Assembly (NCBI GenBank): GCA_002354135.1
Contig: DEKZ01000371.1
Span: 1 to 8,197 of the forward strand
Direction: 5' to 3'
From: Massilia sp. UBA2709
Lineage (GTDB): Bacteria > Pseudomonadota > Gammaproteobacteria > Burkholderiales > Burkholderiaceae_D
DNA length: 8,197 nt
Below, piece after piece: positions 1 through 7,313 of this stretch. The position numbers and the translations under genes were made by a program. Numbering within the stretch: the first letter of the stretch is position 1; the number at the start of each line of letters is the position of its first letter. Below the pieces are notes generated by a model. It was given only the letters and a program-made list of their open reading frames with translations. It was not told the DNA's origin and did no database searches.

Positions 1-506
1 ATGCCGACGTGGCGCGCCGCGCCGCCGGGCTGGCGCTGGCCGGCGCCCTGCGCGACAAGCTGCGCGCCTGCCAGGAGCTCGAGGATTCGCTGGCCCAGCC
101 CGGCCAGCACGTCTCCGGCGCCGACTGGCGCAACCGCTGGGCGGCGCTGCTGCCGGCCGGCAGCGAATATGACCCGGTGCTCGACGCGCGCTTCGAGGCC
201 GCGCTGAACGCCTTGGCGAGCGACCGTGAAGGCTATGCGCGCCTGCTCGAAGCGAATCGCGCCACCCTGCTGCAGGAACTGCTGCGCCAGGAAGTCGCCG
301 CCGGCATCGACAGCGGCGCCGAGTTCGCGCGCGAGCGCCTGAAACTCCAGGTCGAGGCCCTGCAGTCGACCCTGAAGGCGGGCGAGAAGCCGGGCCACAA
401 AGGCGCGGGCCTGCGCCAGCTGTGCGCCTTGCCGGCACTAAGCGACGAGCGCACCGCGCTGCGCATCGAGCAGCTCATCATGCGCACGGCACGGGAGGGC
501 AAATGA
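1..506 (+). CDS. DUF349-like protein, C-terminal part (5' end outside window)
   Basis: The reading frame (first full codon at base 3) is open at the left edge, so this is the last 167 or so residues of a longer protein; the GTG at base 9 is only the first start-like codon, not a credible start. The sequence is almost entirely helical, rich in Ala, Leu, Arg and Glu, with no membrane segment or signal. A segment with RWAALLPAG followed by LDARFEAALNAL resembles the repeat unit of DUF349 proteins (a Trp/Leu-Pro stretch followed by a LxxRFxxA helix), which are common and poorly characterised in Oxalobacteraceae. A second helical part (RERLKLQVEALQSTLKAG) and a C-terminal LCALPALSDERTALRIEQL helix follow. 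Its stop overlaps the moaE start (ATGA at 503-506), so the two are probably co-transcribed and translationally coupled. The family call is from pattern memory; function is unknown. An unrelated coiled-coil protein is the main alternative. Confidence 0.6.
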   Translation, partial: ADVARRAAGLALAGALRDKLRACQELEDSLAQPGQHVSGADWRNRWAALLPAGSEYDPVLDARFEAALNALASDREGYARLLEANRATLLQELLRQEVAAGIDSGAEFARERLKLQVEALQSTLKAGEKPGHKGAGLRQLCALPALSDERTALRIEQLIMRTAREGK

Positions 507-961
507 GCCAGGTGAGGGTGCAGGCCGGGGACTTCGACCTCGGCCAGGAATTGGCGCGCCTGCGCGAAGGCGACGCCCGCGTCGGCGCGGTGGTGAGTTT
601 TGTCGGCACCGTGCGCGACATGAACGACGGCTCCTCCGTGTCCGAAATGGAGCTGGAACACTATCCGGGCATGACGGAAAAGGCGCTGGAAGACATCGTC
701 GAGCAGGCGAAAGCCCGCTGGCCGCTCTACAACGCGCTGGTGATCCACCGCGTCGGCCCGCTCGCGCCCCTGGAGCAGATCGTGCTGGTGGCCGTCAGCG
801 CGGCCCACCGCGGCGAAGCCTTTGCCGCCTGCGAATTCATCATCGACTACCTGAAGACCGACGCGCCGTTCTGGAAGAAGGAGCAGACGCCCGAGGGCGC
901 GCGCTGGGTCGATGCGCGCCTGTCGGACGACAGCGCCAAGGCCAAGTGGAAGACCGCATGA
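503..961 (+). CDS. moaE: Molybdopterin synthase catalytic (large) subunit MoaE
   Basis: MoaE works with the sulfur carrier MoaD in the cytoplasm to turn cyclic pyranopterin monophosphate (precursor Z) into molybdopterin, the dithiolene cofactor of molybdoenzymes. The product is 152 residues, usual for the family. Family landmarks are visible: FVGTVRD early in the protein, AAHRGEAFAACEFIIDYLK, and the active-site region YLKTDAPFWKKE with Lys118 and Lys125, which line up with the catalytic Lys119 and Lys126 of E. coli MoaE; TPEGARWVDAR closes the domain. The ATG at 503 is chosen because a GGGAGGG ribosome-binding site lies at 493-499 and the N terminus (MSQVRVQAGDFDL) fits the family; a longer frame upstream would lie inside the preceding gene. 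It overlaps that gene by four bases, and crcB follows closely. No moaD is visible directly upstream, so MoaD must be encoded further away. Confidence 0.97.
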   Translation: MSQVRVQAGDFDLGQELARLREGDARVGAVVSFVGTVRDMNDGSSVSEMELEHYPGMTEKALEDIVEQAKARWPLYNALVIHRVGPLAPLEQIVLVAVSAAHRGEAFAACEFIIDYLKTDAPFWKKEQTPEGARWVDARLSDDSAKAKWKTA

Positions 962-974
962 GGACCAGCACTTG
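961..974 (+). promoter_or_regulatory. Ribosome-binding site and TTG start of crcB
   Basis: AGGA at 961-964, just after the moaE ATG/TGA overlap, is seven bases before a TTG at 972-974. This is the only initiation-type codon in the crcB frame after the ATG at 912, which lies well inside moaE and would add 20 unlikely residues. TTG gives MSWLAVGAGAAIG, the normal length of N terminus before the first glycine-rich helix of CrcB. Confidence 0.7.
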
Positions 975-1346
975 AGCTGGCTCGCGGTGGGGGCGGGCGC
1001 GGCCATCGGCGCCTGGCTGCGCTGGGGGCTGGGGCTGTGGCTGACCAATGTGCATGCCTCGATCCAGGCCGGCACGCTGGCGGCCAACCTGGTCGGGGGC
1101 TACCTGATCGGCATCGCGCTCGGCTTTTTCTCGCACCACCCGCATTTGACTCCCGAGTGGCGCCTGTTCGTCGTCACCGGTTTCCTCGGCGGCCTGACCA
1201 CCTTCTCCAGTTTTTCCGGCGAATCGGTGGCGCTGCTGCAGCGCGGCGAGTACGGCTGGGCGCTGGCGCATACGCTGCTGCACCTGGGCGGCTCGATCCT
1301 GCTGTGCATCGCGGGGTTTGCGACCTGGCGCGCGCTAAGGGGCTGA
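972..1346 (+). CDS. crcB: Fluoride-specific ion channel CrcB/Fluc
   Basis: CrcB (Fluc) is a small inner-membrane protein that forms a dual-topology dimer and lets fluoride leave the cytoplasm. The product is 124 residues with four predicted membrane helices, the typical size. Family signatures are in order: GAGAAIGAWLRW (GxxGxxxR, about residues 7-18), GTLAANLVGGYLIG with the conserved Asn, and GFLGGLTTFSSFSGE, which carries the TTFSxF segment holding the pore phenylalanines and the central sodium site. The TTG start at 972 is preferred because of its Shine-Dalgarno sequence and family length. The gene follows moaE by 10 bases and is likely read from the same promoter; I see no fluoride-riboswitch-like structure in front of it. 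Its stop codon falls inside the first unit of a tandem repeat. Confidence 0.93.
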   Translation: MSWLAVGAGAAIGAWLRWGLGLWLTNVHASIQAGTLAANLVGGYLIGIALGFFSHHPHLTPEWRLFVVTGFLGGLTTFSSFSGESVALLQRGEYGWALAHTLLHLGGSILLCIAGFATWRALRG

Positions 1347-1383
1347 CTGCGGGCTGACTGCGGGCTGACTACGGGCTGACTAG
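1340..1383 (+). repeat. Tandem repeat, four 11-bp units
   Basis: Four head-to-tail copies of GGGCTGACTGC begin at 1340, 1351, 1362 and 1373; the third ends in AC and the fourth in AG, otherwise they are identical. A degenerate fifth copy with one inserted base (GGGACTGACTGCG) is at 1395-1407. The unit length is not a multiple of three and each unit contains TGA, so successive copies place stops in all three forward frames. The first copy supplies the crcB stop codon (1344-1346). Confidence 0.9.
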
Positions 1384-1427
1384 GGGCGAACCGCGGGACT
1401 GACTGCGCGGCTGGCTGTTCTTGCGCA

Positions 1428-1445
1428 AGGACGGCGGGCCGTCCT
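1428..1445. promoter_or_regulatory. Short perfect inverted repeat upstream of yiaA
   Basis: AGGACGGC at 1428-1435 and GCCGTCCT at 1438-1445 are perfect reverse complements separated by two bases, allowing a stem of about seven base pairs with a four-base loop. There is no T run after it, so it is not a classical intrinsic terminator. It could be a weak end for the moaE-crcB transcript or a binding site for a dimeric regulator in front of yiaA. No clear sigma-70 promoter for yiaA was recognised in this gap. Confidence 0.4.
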
Positions 1446-1484
1446 CCGGGCAAAGTTTCGACTGGACAACAACCGGAGCCAGCC

Positions 1485-1919
1485 ATGACCAATGCCTACC
1501 GCCCGACCGCCGCCTTCGTCGGCGCTTCCTGGGGTGCACTGCTGATCGGCGCGATCGCGTACCTGATCGGTTTGTGGAACGCCCAAATGCAACTCAACGA
1601 AAAAGGGTATTACCTGACCCTGCTCATGTACGGCCTGTTTGCCGCCGTTTCGCTGCAGAAGACCGTGCGCGACCGCAGCGAAGGCGTCCCGGTCACCAAC
1701 CTGTATGCCGGCCTGTGCTGGGTGTCGCTGGGCGCAAGCGTGCTGCTGTTGACGGTCGGCCTGTGGAACGCCACGCTCGAGCGCAGCGAGAAGGGTTTCT
1801 ATGCCATGTCTTTCCTGCTCAGCCTGTTTGCCGTGGTTGCGGTGCAGAAGAACGTGCGCGACGTAGGCGCCATCCCCGCCGCGTCCGGCGTACGCCCCGG
1901 GGAGGTGTCCGCTGGATGA
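1485..1919 (+). CDS. yiaA: YiaA/YiaB-family inner membrane protein
   Basis: Function is unknown; E. coli YiaA is an inner-membrane protein of the YiaAB two-helix family. The product is 144 residues and consists of two homologous halves 63 residues apart. Repeat one has GLWNAQMQLNEKGYY (29-43) and QKTVRD (58-63); repeat two has GLWNATLERSEKGFY (92-106) and QKNVRD (121-126). Each half offers two hydrophobic helices, so four membrane spans are expected. The match to E. coli YiaA in length and motif layout is close. The ATG at 1485 is preceded by a modest GGAG at 1474-1483 in a fitting position. It stands alone between crcB and the convergent terB-terC operon, and its stop codon touches the terminator of that operon. 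Confidence 0.92.
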   Translation: MTNAYRPTAAFVGASWGALLIGAIAYLIGLWNAQMQLNEKGYYLTLLMYGLFAAVSLQKTVRDRSEGVPVTNLYAGLCWVSLGASVLLLTVGLWNATLERSEKGFYAMSFLLSLFAVVAVQKNVRDVGAIPAASGVRPGEVSAG

Positions 1920-1953
1920 AAAAACGCGGCAGGCAGCCGAGCCTGCCTGCCGC
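1919..1953 (-). terminator. Intrinsic terminator of the terB-terC operon
   Basis: An 11-bp stem (GCGGCAGGCAG at 1926-1936 paired with 1943-1953) with a six-base loop is followed, on the minus strand, by six T (the A run at 1919-1924 on plus). This is a strong rho-independent terminator for minus-strand transcription, 26 bases after the terC stop. On the plus strand no T run follows, so it should work in one direction only. The A run begins with the last base of the yiaA stop codon. Confidence 0.88.
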
Positions 1954-1978
1954 AACCGGCGCGGTCTGCTGACCGGCC

Positions 1979-2959
1979 TTAACCGTGCGCCGCATCCGCC
2001 CGGCTGCGCCACAGCGAATACGCAATCCCGGCCGCGATCAGCACCGCGGTGACCGCCAGCGACAGCGATGCCGGCACCTTGCCCCCGAAGACGAAGTCGC
2101 CCAGGAAGATCTTCGAGCCGATGAACACCAGCACCGCCGCCAGCGAGTACTTCAGGTAGCGGAAGCGCTGCACCACGTCCGCCAGCGCGAAGTACAGGGC
2201 GCGCAGGCCCAGCACCGCGAAGATGTTCGAGGTGTAGACGATGAAGGGGTCGCTGGTGATGGCGAAGATCGCGGGCACGCTGTCGACCGCAAAGACGACG
2301 TCGGTGAACTCGACCATGAGGAGCGCGAGCAGCAGCGGCGTCGCATACCAGAGCTTGCGCCCGGGCTGCGACGGATGCGGCAGGCGCACCACGAAGTCGT
2401 GGCCGTGCGTGGCGTCGGTCACGCGCAGGTGGCGCCGCAGCCAGGCCAGCAGGGCGCTGTCGCGTACCTGGTTCGGGTTCTCGGCCACGAACAGCATCTT
2501 GATGCCGGTGACGACCAGGATCGCGCCGAAGATGTACAGCACCCAGTAGTAGCTGGCCACCAGGGCCGAGCCGGCGCCGATCATGACGCCGCGGGTGACG
2601 ATCACGCCGAGGATGCCCCAGAACAGCACGCGGTGCTGGTAGAGCGGCGGAATCGCCAGCGTCGCGAAGATCAGCGAGATGACGAAGATGTTGTCGAGCG
2701 AAAGACTCTTCTCGATCAGGAAGCCGGTGTAGAACTCCAGCGCCTTCTCGCTGCCGAAGCCGTGCCAGACCCACAGGCCGAAAGCCAGGCCCGCGGTCAG
2801 GTAGAGCGCCGAGAGCTTGAGGCTCTCGGTGACGCCGATGACGTGGTCATCGCGGTTCAGGACCCCCAGGTCGAAGGCCAGCAGCAGGACGACGATCGCC
2901 AGGAACACCAGCCACATCCACACCGGTGCGCCCAGCCAGACGACACTCAGGAAGTCCAT
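1979..2959 (-). CDS. alx: TerC/Alx-family membrane protein, probable manganese exporter
   Basis: TerC-family inner-membrane proteins of the Alx type are linked to manganese export and to metalating exported enzymes. The product is 326 residues, close to E. coli Alx (about 321), with some eight or nine hydrophobic segments. Signatures are FYTGFLIEKSLSLDNIFV (about 77-93, with Glu83 and Asp89) and VEFTDVVFAVDSVPAIFA (about 216-233, with Glu217, Asp220 and Asp226); these membrane acidic residues are the family's likely metal ligands. A hydrophilic loop at about 160-203 separates the two halves. The ATG at 2957-2959 has GGAGGG eight bases upstream, overlapping the end of terB, which supports coupling with that gene. 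No other ter genes are present, so tellurite resistance in the ter-cluster sense is unlikely. I saw no yybP-ykoY-like riboswitch in front of the operon. The symbol alx reflects similarity to the E. coli protein; TerC family is the safer name. Confidence 0.92.
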   Translation of the reverse strand: MDFLSVVWLGAPVWMWLVFLAIVVLLLAFDLGVLNRDDHVIGVTESLKLSALYLTAGLAFGLWVWHGFGSEKALEFYTGFLIEKSLSLDNIFVISLIFATLAIPPLYQHRVLFWGILGVIVTRGVMIGAGSALVASYYWVLYIFGAILVVTGIKMLFVAENPNQVRDSALLAWLRRHLRVTDATHGHDFVVRLPHPSQPGRKLWYATPLLLALLMVEFTDVVFAVDSVPAIFAITSDPFIVYTSNIFAVLGLRALYFALADVVQRFRYLKYSLAAVLVFIGSKIFLGDFVFGGKVPASLSLAVTAVLIAAGIAYSLWRSRADAAHG

Positions 2960-2973
2960 GGCGTCAGCCCTCC
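2957..2973 (-). promoter_or_regulatory. terC ribosome-binding site overlapping the terB end
   Basis: On the minus strand GGAGGG (2968-2973) lies in the last terB codons, the terB TGA is at 2964-2966, and the terC ATG is at 2957-2959. The strong Shine-Dalgarno and four-base gap fix the terC start and suggest that ribosomes finishing terB feed terC. Confidence 0.8.
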
Positions 2974-3377
2974 GTCACGGCCTCGTTGTCCGCCGGGACC
3001 GACCACTTGCGCTGGGCGCGCCGCAGCAGCAGGTGCTCGCGGCTGTCGATCCGGCTATCGGCATGGACGATGTCGAGCATCGCCTTCAGCACGTGCATGC
3101 GCAGCAGCGGATCGGCGACCTCGTCGAGCAGGTGGTCGAGCGTGGCGTTGTCGATCTCGACGTCGGCGCGGTCATGGCGCCGGGCCGTTTCCAGCAAATC
3201 CTCGCACAGCGCCATGACGGCGTCGTCGAAGGCGTCGGCGTCGACGCCGAGGCGCTCCAGGATCGCGCTGTGCTCCAGCGCCCTGATTTCGGACGGGGCC
3301 AGATGGCCGTCCACGATCATCGACAGCGCCAGGAGGCGGCAGACGGCGTCGGGACTATTGGTTGCATGGAGTCGCAT
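2964..3377 (-). CDS. TerB-like family protein
   Basis: A 137-residue soluble, all-helical acidic protein. It has two TerB-type half-motifs: LLALSMIVDGHLAPSEIRAL (about 15-34, with Asp23 and Glu30) and VHADSRIDSREHLLLRRAQ (about 104-122, with Asp107, Asp111 and Glu114). In TerB-fold proteins such acidic pairs at the tips of symmetric helices can bind metal ions; that is family knowledge, not shown here. The exact role is unknown. A minus-strand GAGGAAA just before the ATG at 3375-3377 is a fair ribosome-binding site. It is the first gene of a two-gene operon with the TerC/Alx transporter, so a role in sensing metal or modulating the transporter is a reasonable inference. It diverges from clpB. 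Confidence 0.8.
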   Translation of the reverse strand: MRLHATNSPDAVCRLLALSMIVDGHLAPSEIRALEHSAILERLGVDADAFDDAVMALCEDLLETARRHDRADVEIDNATLDHLLDEVADPLLRMHVLKAMLDIVHADSRIDSREHLLLRRAQRKWSVPADNEAVTEG

Positions 3378-3435
3378 GGTTTCCTCGCTTTGGGTGGTGG
3401 TCGATGAAATCCAGCTTAGGCGACCCGGATCAAAT

Positions 3436-3475
3436 GAAAAACCGATGATTTCTTGAAGAATATTCAGGTTTTTTC
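3436..3475. promoter_or_regulatory. Nested inverted repeats in the divergent terB-clpB gap
   Basis: AAAAACC at 3437-3443 pairs with GGTTTTT at 3467-3473. Between them lies the palindrome TTCTTGAAGAA (3450-3460) and, overlapping it, GAATATTC (3458-3465). The stretch is much more AT-rich than its surroundings and has phased A and T tracts. It sits between two divergent promoters, so an operator or a bent upstream element is plausible. No known regulator site is recognised. Confidence 0.4.
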
Positions 3476-3514
3476 GAAGTATCGTGAATCCTGTAGCGCG
3501 CTGGCCTTGACGAT

Positions 3515-3542
3515 CTTGAAAACCACACCCGCATCCCTATTT
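3515..3542 (+). promoter_or_regulatory. Sigma-32 heat-shock promoter of clpB
   Basis: CTTGAAA at 3515-3521 matches the sigma-32 -35 element exactly; after 13 bases, CCCTATTT at 3535-3542 matches the -10 consensus CCCCATNT with one difference. The expected transcription start is near 3550, giving a leader of roughly 30 bases with AGGGAG at 3568-3573 seven bases before the clpB ATG. TTGAAA with TATTTT (3538-3543, 16-base spacer) could also give weak overlapping sigma-70 activity. No CIRCE element was seen. Confidence 0.82.
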
Positions 3543-3580
3543 TCTTTTCAGTTAAAGAACACTCACTAGGGAGCAATACC

Positions 3581-6193
<2,613 letters not shown>

Positions 6194-6211
6194 GCCGTTT
6201 GATCCTGAAAC

Positions 6212-6240
6212 AAAGGGCGCAGCGATGCGCCCTTTTTTTT
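6212..6240 (+). terminator. Intrinsic terminator of clpB
   Basis: AAAGGGCGCA (6212-6221) pairs perfectly with TGCGCCCTTT (6226-6235) around a GCGA tetraloop of GNRA type, and eight T run from 6233 to 6240. It lies 19 bases after the clpB stop and should end the transcript efficiently, so the downstream lipoprotein needs its own promoter. Confidence 0.95.
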
Positions 6241-6512
6241 CGTCTCGCTGCGGCGGTCGTCTTCTGCTCGCACCGGCAGACGCACGATGAAGTACCGCAA
6301 AGTGCCAAGGCTGGAGCGCATGAGAATACGTGCCGGCACCTGCCTGGCGCGCATGGCGGAGACGGTTTTTCAGGTGGCATCGTACGCATCGGCAACGGAT
6401 GCCGTATGTGGACAAGGAACGCTCCTAACGCGCCGGGCAAGGGCCGGCATGCATGCGGCAGCGGCAGTGCTGCCCGCCTTCGTCGTTGTATTCACTCAGA
6501 GCAAAGGTTAGT
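6241..6512. other. Gap without a convincing gene; possible structured leader
   Basis: No gene is supported here. A 74-codon frame at 6287-6511 lacks a ribosome-binding site, reads as Arg/Ala-rich out-of-frame-type peptide and ends at the lipoprotein start, so it is not called. Visible structure: an imperfect hairpin at 6381-6408 (GCATC paired with GATGC and a further five pairs including one G-U, with one bulged C) and a 10-bp palindrome GCATGCATGC at 6447-6456. No clear sigma-70 promoter was recognised, though the lipoprotein promoter must lie in this stretch. Confidence 0.45.
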
Positions 6513-7193
6513 ATGAAAAAACTGATATGTGTCTTTCTTCCCCTGGCCACCATGCTGGCCGGTTGCGGCGCCACGAACAGCTATCTCGCGGATCGCACTT
6601 CGACCGTCGAGATGTACCACATCTTCGATATCAAGACGACCGCTTCGACGGCCGCGATGGCGCAAGCCGCCGTCGATGGGCTGAGCCGGAACACGAATAG
6701 CGTCGATTCCAAGATGCCGCTCCAGATCGGTGCAACGGTGCCCGAACAACCCGGGCGCTTTAGCCTGGTCGACATGGGCACCAAGCTCGCAGGCACGGGG
6801 CTCGGCAATATGCTTCAGATAGCATCGCTGCAGGGCGGCGGCAGCGTCAGCATGCGGTCGGCGGTGTGCGATAGCGCGGTCTGGACAGCGAAGGCGGTGC
6901 GCCAGGTCACGAACTCGAACACGCTGACCCTGTATGCCTGTCTCTACAAATATACCCAGGGCTATCACCTCGACACCTATGCCGTTTTCCGGAAGATCGA
7001 AGGCGGGATCGCGCAGGTCTCGCGCGATATCGCATTCAAGTTGGTGGGCACCCCGGAAGAGTGGGTGAACAAGACCATCTGGGACATGGTGCGTGCCATG
7101 GAGGCGGCCGGGAATGCGAAGATGACGCGTCTCGAGGGACAGCCTGAACTCGGCAGCGAGCCGGCGATCGCGCAAGCCGCCGTGCTGAAGTAA
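6513..7193 (+). CDS. Conserved-type lipoprotein of unknown function
   Basis: I do not recognise the family. The 226-residue product starts with a lipoprotein signal: MKK, a hydrophobic stretch, and lipobox LAGC with the lipidated Cys at 18. The next residue is Gly rather than Asp, so Lol sorting to the outer membrane is expected. The mature part is soluble, with a glycine-rich LQGGGSVSM stretch (about 106-114), two further cysteines (119 and 143) that could form a disulfide in the periplasm, and a helical C-terminal part containing PEEWVNKTIWDMVRAMEAAG. The ATG at 6513 is chosen over the in-frame ATG at 6453 because AAAGG at 6503-6507 fits it and the signal peptide begins there. Codon use is less GC-biased than in the neighbours (early ATA, TGT, CTT, ACT codons), which may mean recent acquisition or low expression. 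It stands between the clpB terminator and the MFS gene's own promoter, so it appears monocistronic. Confidence 0.85.
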   Translation: MKKLICVFLPLATMLAGCGATNSYLADRTSTVEMYHIFDIKTTASTAAMAQAAVDGLSRNTNSVDSKMPLQIGATVPEQPGRFSLVDMGTKLAGTGLGNMLQIASLQGGGSVSMRSAVCDSAVWTAKAVRQVTNSNTLTLYACLYKYTQGYHLDTYAVFRKIEGGIAQVSRDIAFKLVGTPEEWVNKTIWDMVRAMEAAGNAKMTRLEGQPELGSEPAIAQAAVLK

Positions 7194-7211
7194 GCGGAGG
7201 GGCCCGCCCAA

Positions 7212-7272
7212 GCGGCTTTGCCGGCCGCGGCGATGGCGAACCAGGCCGCCTTCGGCAAGCCGCACTGCTTTT
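7212..7272 (+). terminator. Possible long-arm hairpin after the lipoprotein gene
   Basis: GCGGCTTTGCCG (7212-7223) and CGGCAAGCCGC (7253-7263) are reverse complements apart from one bulged base, enclosing about 29 bases that are also GC-rich; GCTTTT follows at 7267-7272. It may end the lipoprotein transcript, but the T run is short, the loop is long, and its last bases overlap the TTGACT of the next promoter. Confidence 0.4.
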
Positions 7273-7300
7273 GACTACACTAAGGGCTGGCAAATCTAAT
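7271..7300 (+). promoter_or_regulatory. Sigma-70-type promoter of the MFS gene
   Basis: TTGACT at 7271-7276 and TCTAAT at 7295-7300 each match the sigma-70 consensus at five of six positions, with an 18-base spacer. The predicted start near 7306-7308 is only six to eight bases before the ATG at 7314, leaving no room for a normal ribosome-binding site (only a weak GAGA at 7304-7307). Confidence 0.5.
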
Positions 7301-7313
7301 AACGAGAATCAAC

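Noticed and set aside
930..975. Fluoride riboswitch in front of crcB
   Set aside because: The region is moaE coding sequence with only 10 bases of spacer, and no riboswitch-type pseudoknot pattern was seen.
1380..2774. 464-codon minus-strand frame overlapping the TerC/Alx gene
   Set aside because: Same strand, different frame; it reads as low-complexity Arg/Ala/Gly sequence and crosses the terminator and the tandem repeat.
1985..3217. 410-codon plus-strand frame opposite the terB-terC operon
   Set aside because: Arg/Gln/Asp/His-rich composition typical of an antisense shadow; the minus-strand genes carry clear family motifs.
3449..3465. Match to a eukaryotic heat-shock element (TTCnnGAAnnTTC type)
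   Set aside because: The pattern is only partial, and bacteria do not use HSF; the palindrome is reported instead as a generic symmetric element.
3378..3480. Manganese riboswitch (yybP-ykoY) in front of terB-terC
   Set aside because: The leader on the minus strand is too short and I could not find the conserved loop sequences of that class.
6287..6511. 74-codon plus-strand frame in the gap before the lipoprotein
   Set aside because: No ribosome-binding site, no recognisable features, Arg/Ala-biased composition, and it overlaps the palindromic sequence.
6486..6514. TTGTAT and TAGTAT with 17-base spacing as a lipoprotein promoter
   Set aside because: The -10 overlaps the ATG at 6513, so transcription would begin inside the signal peptide coding region.
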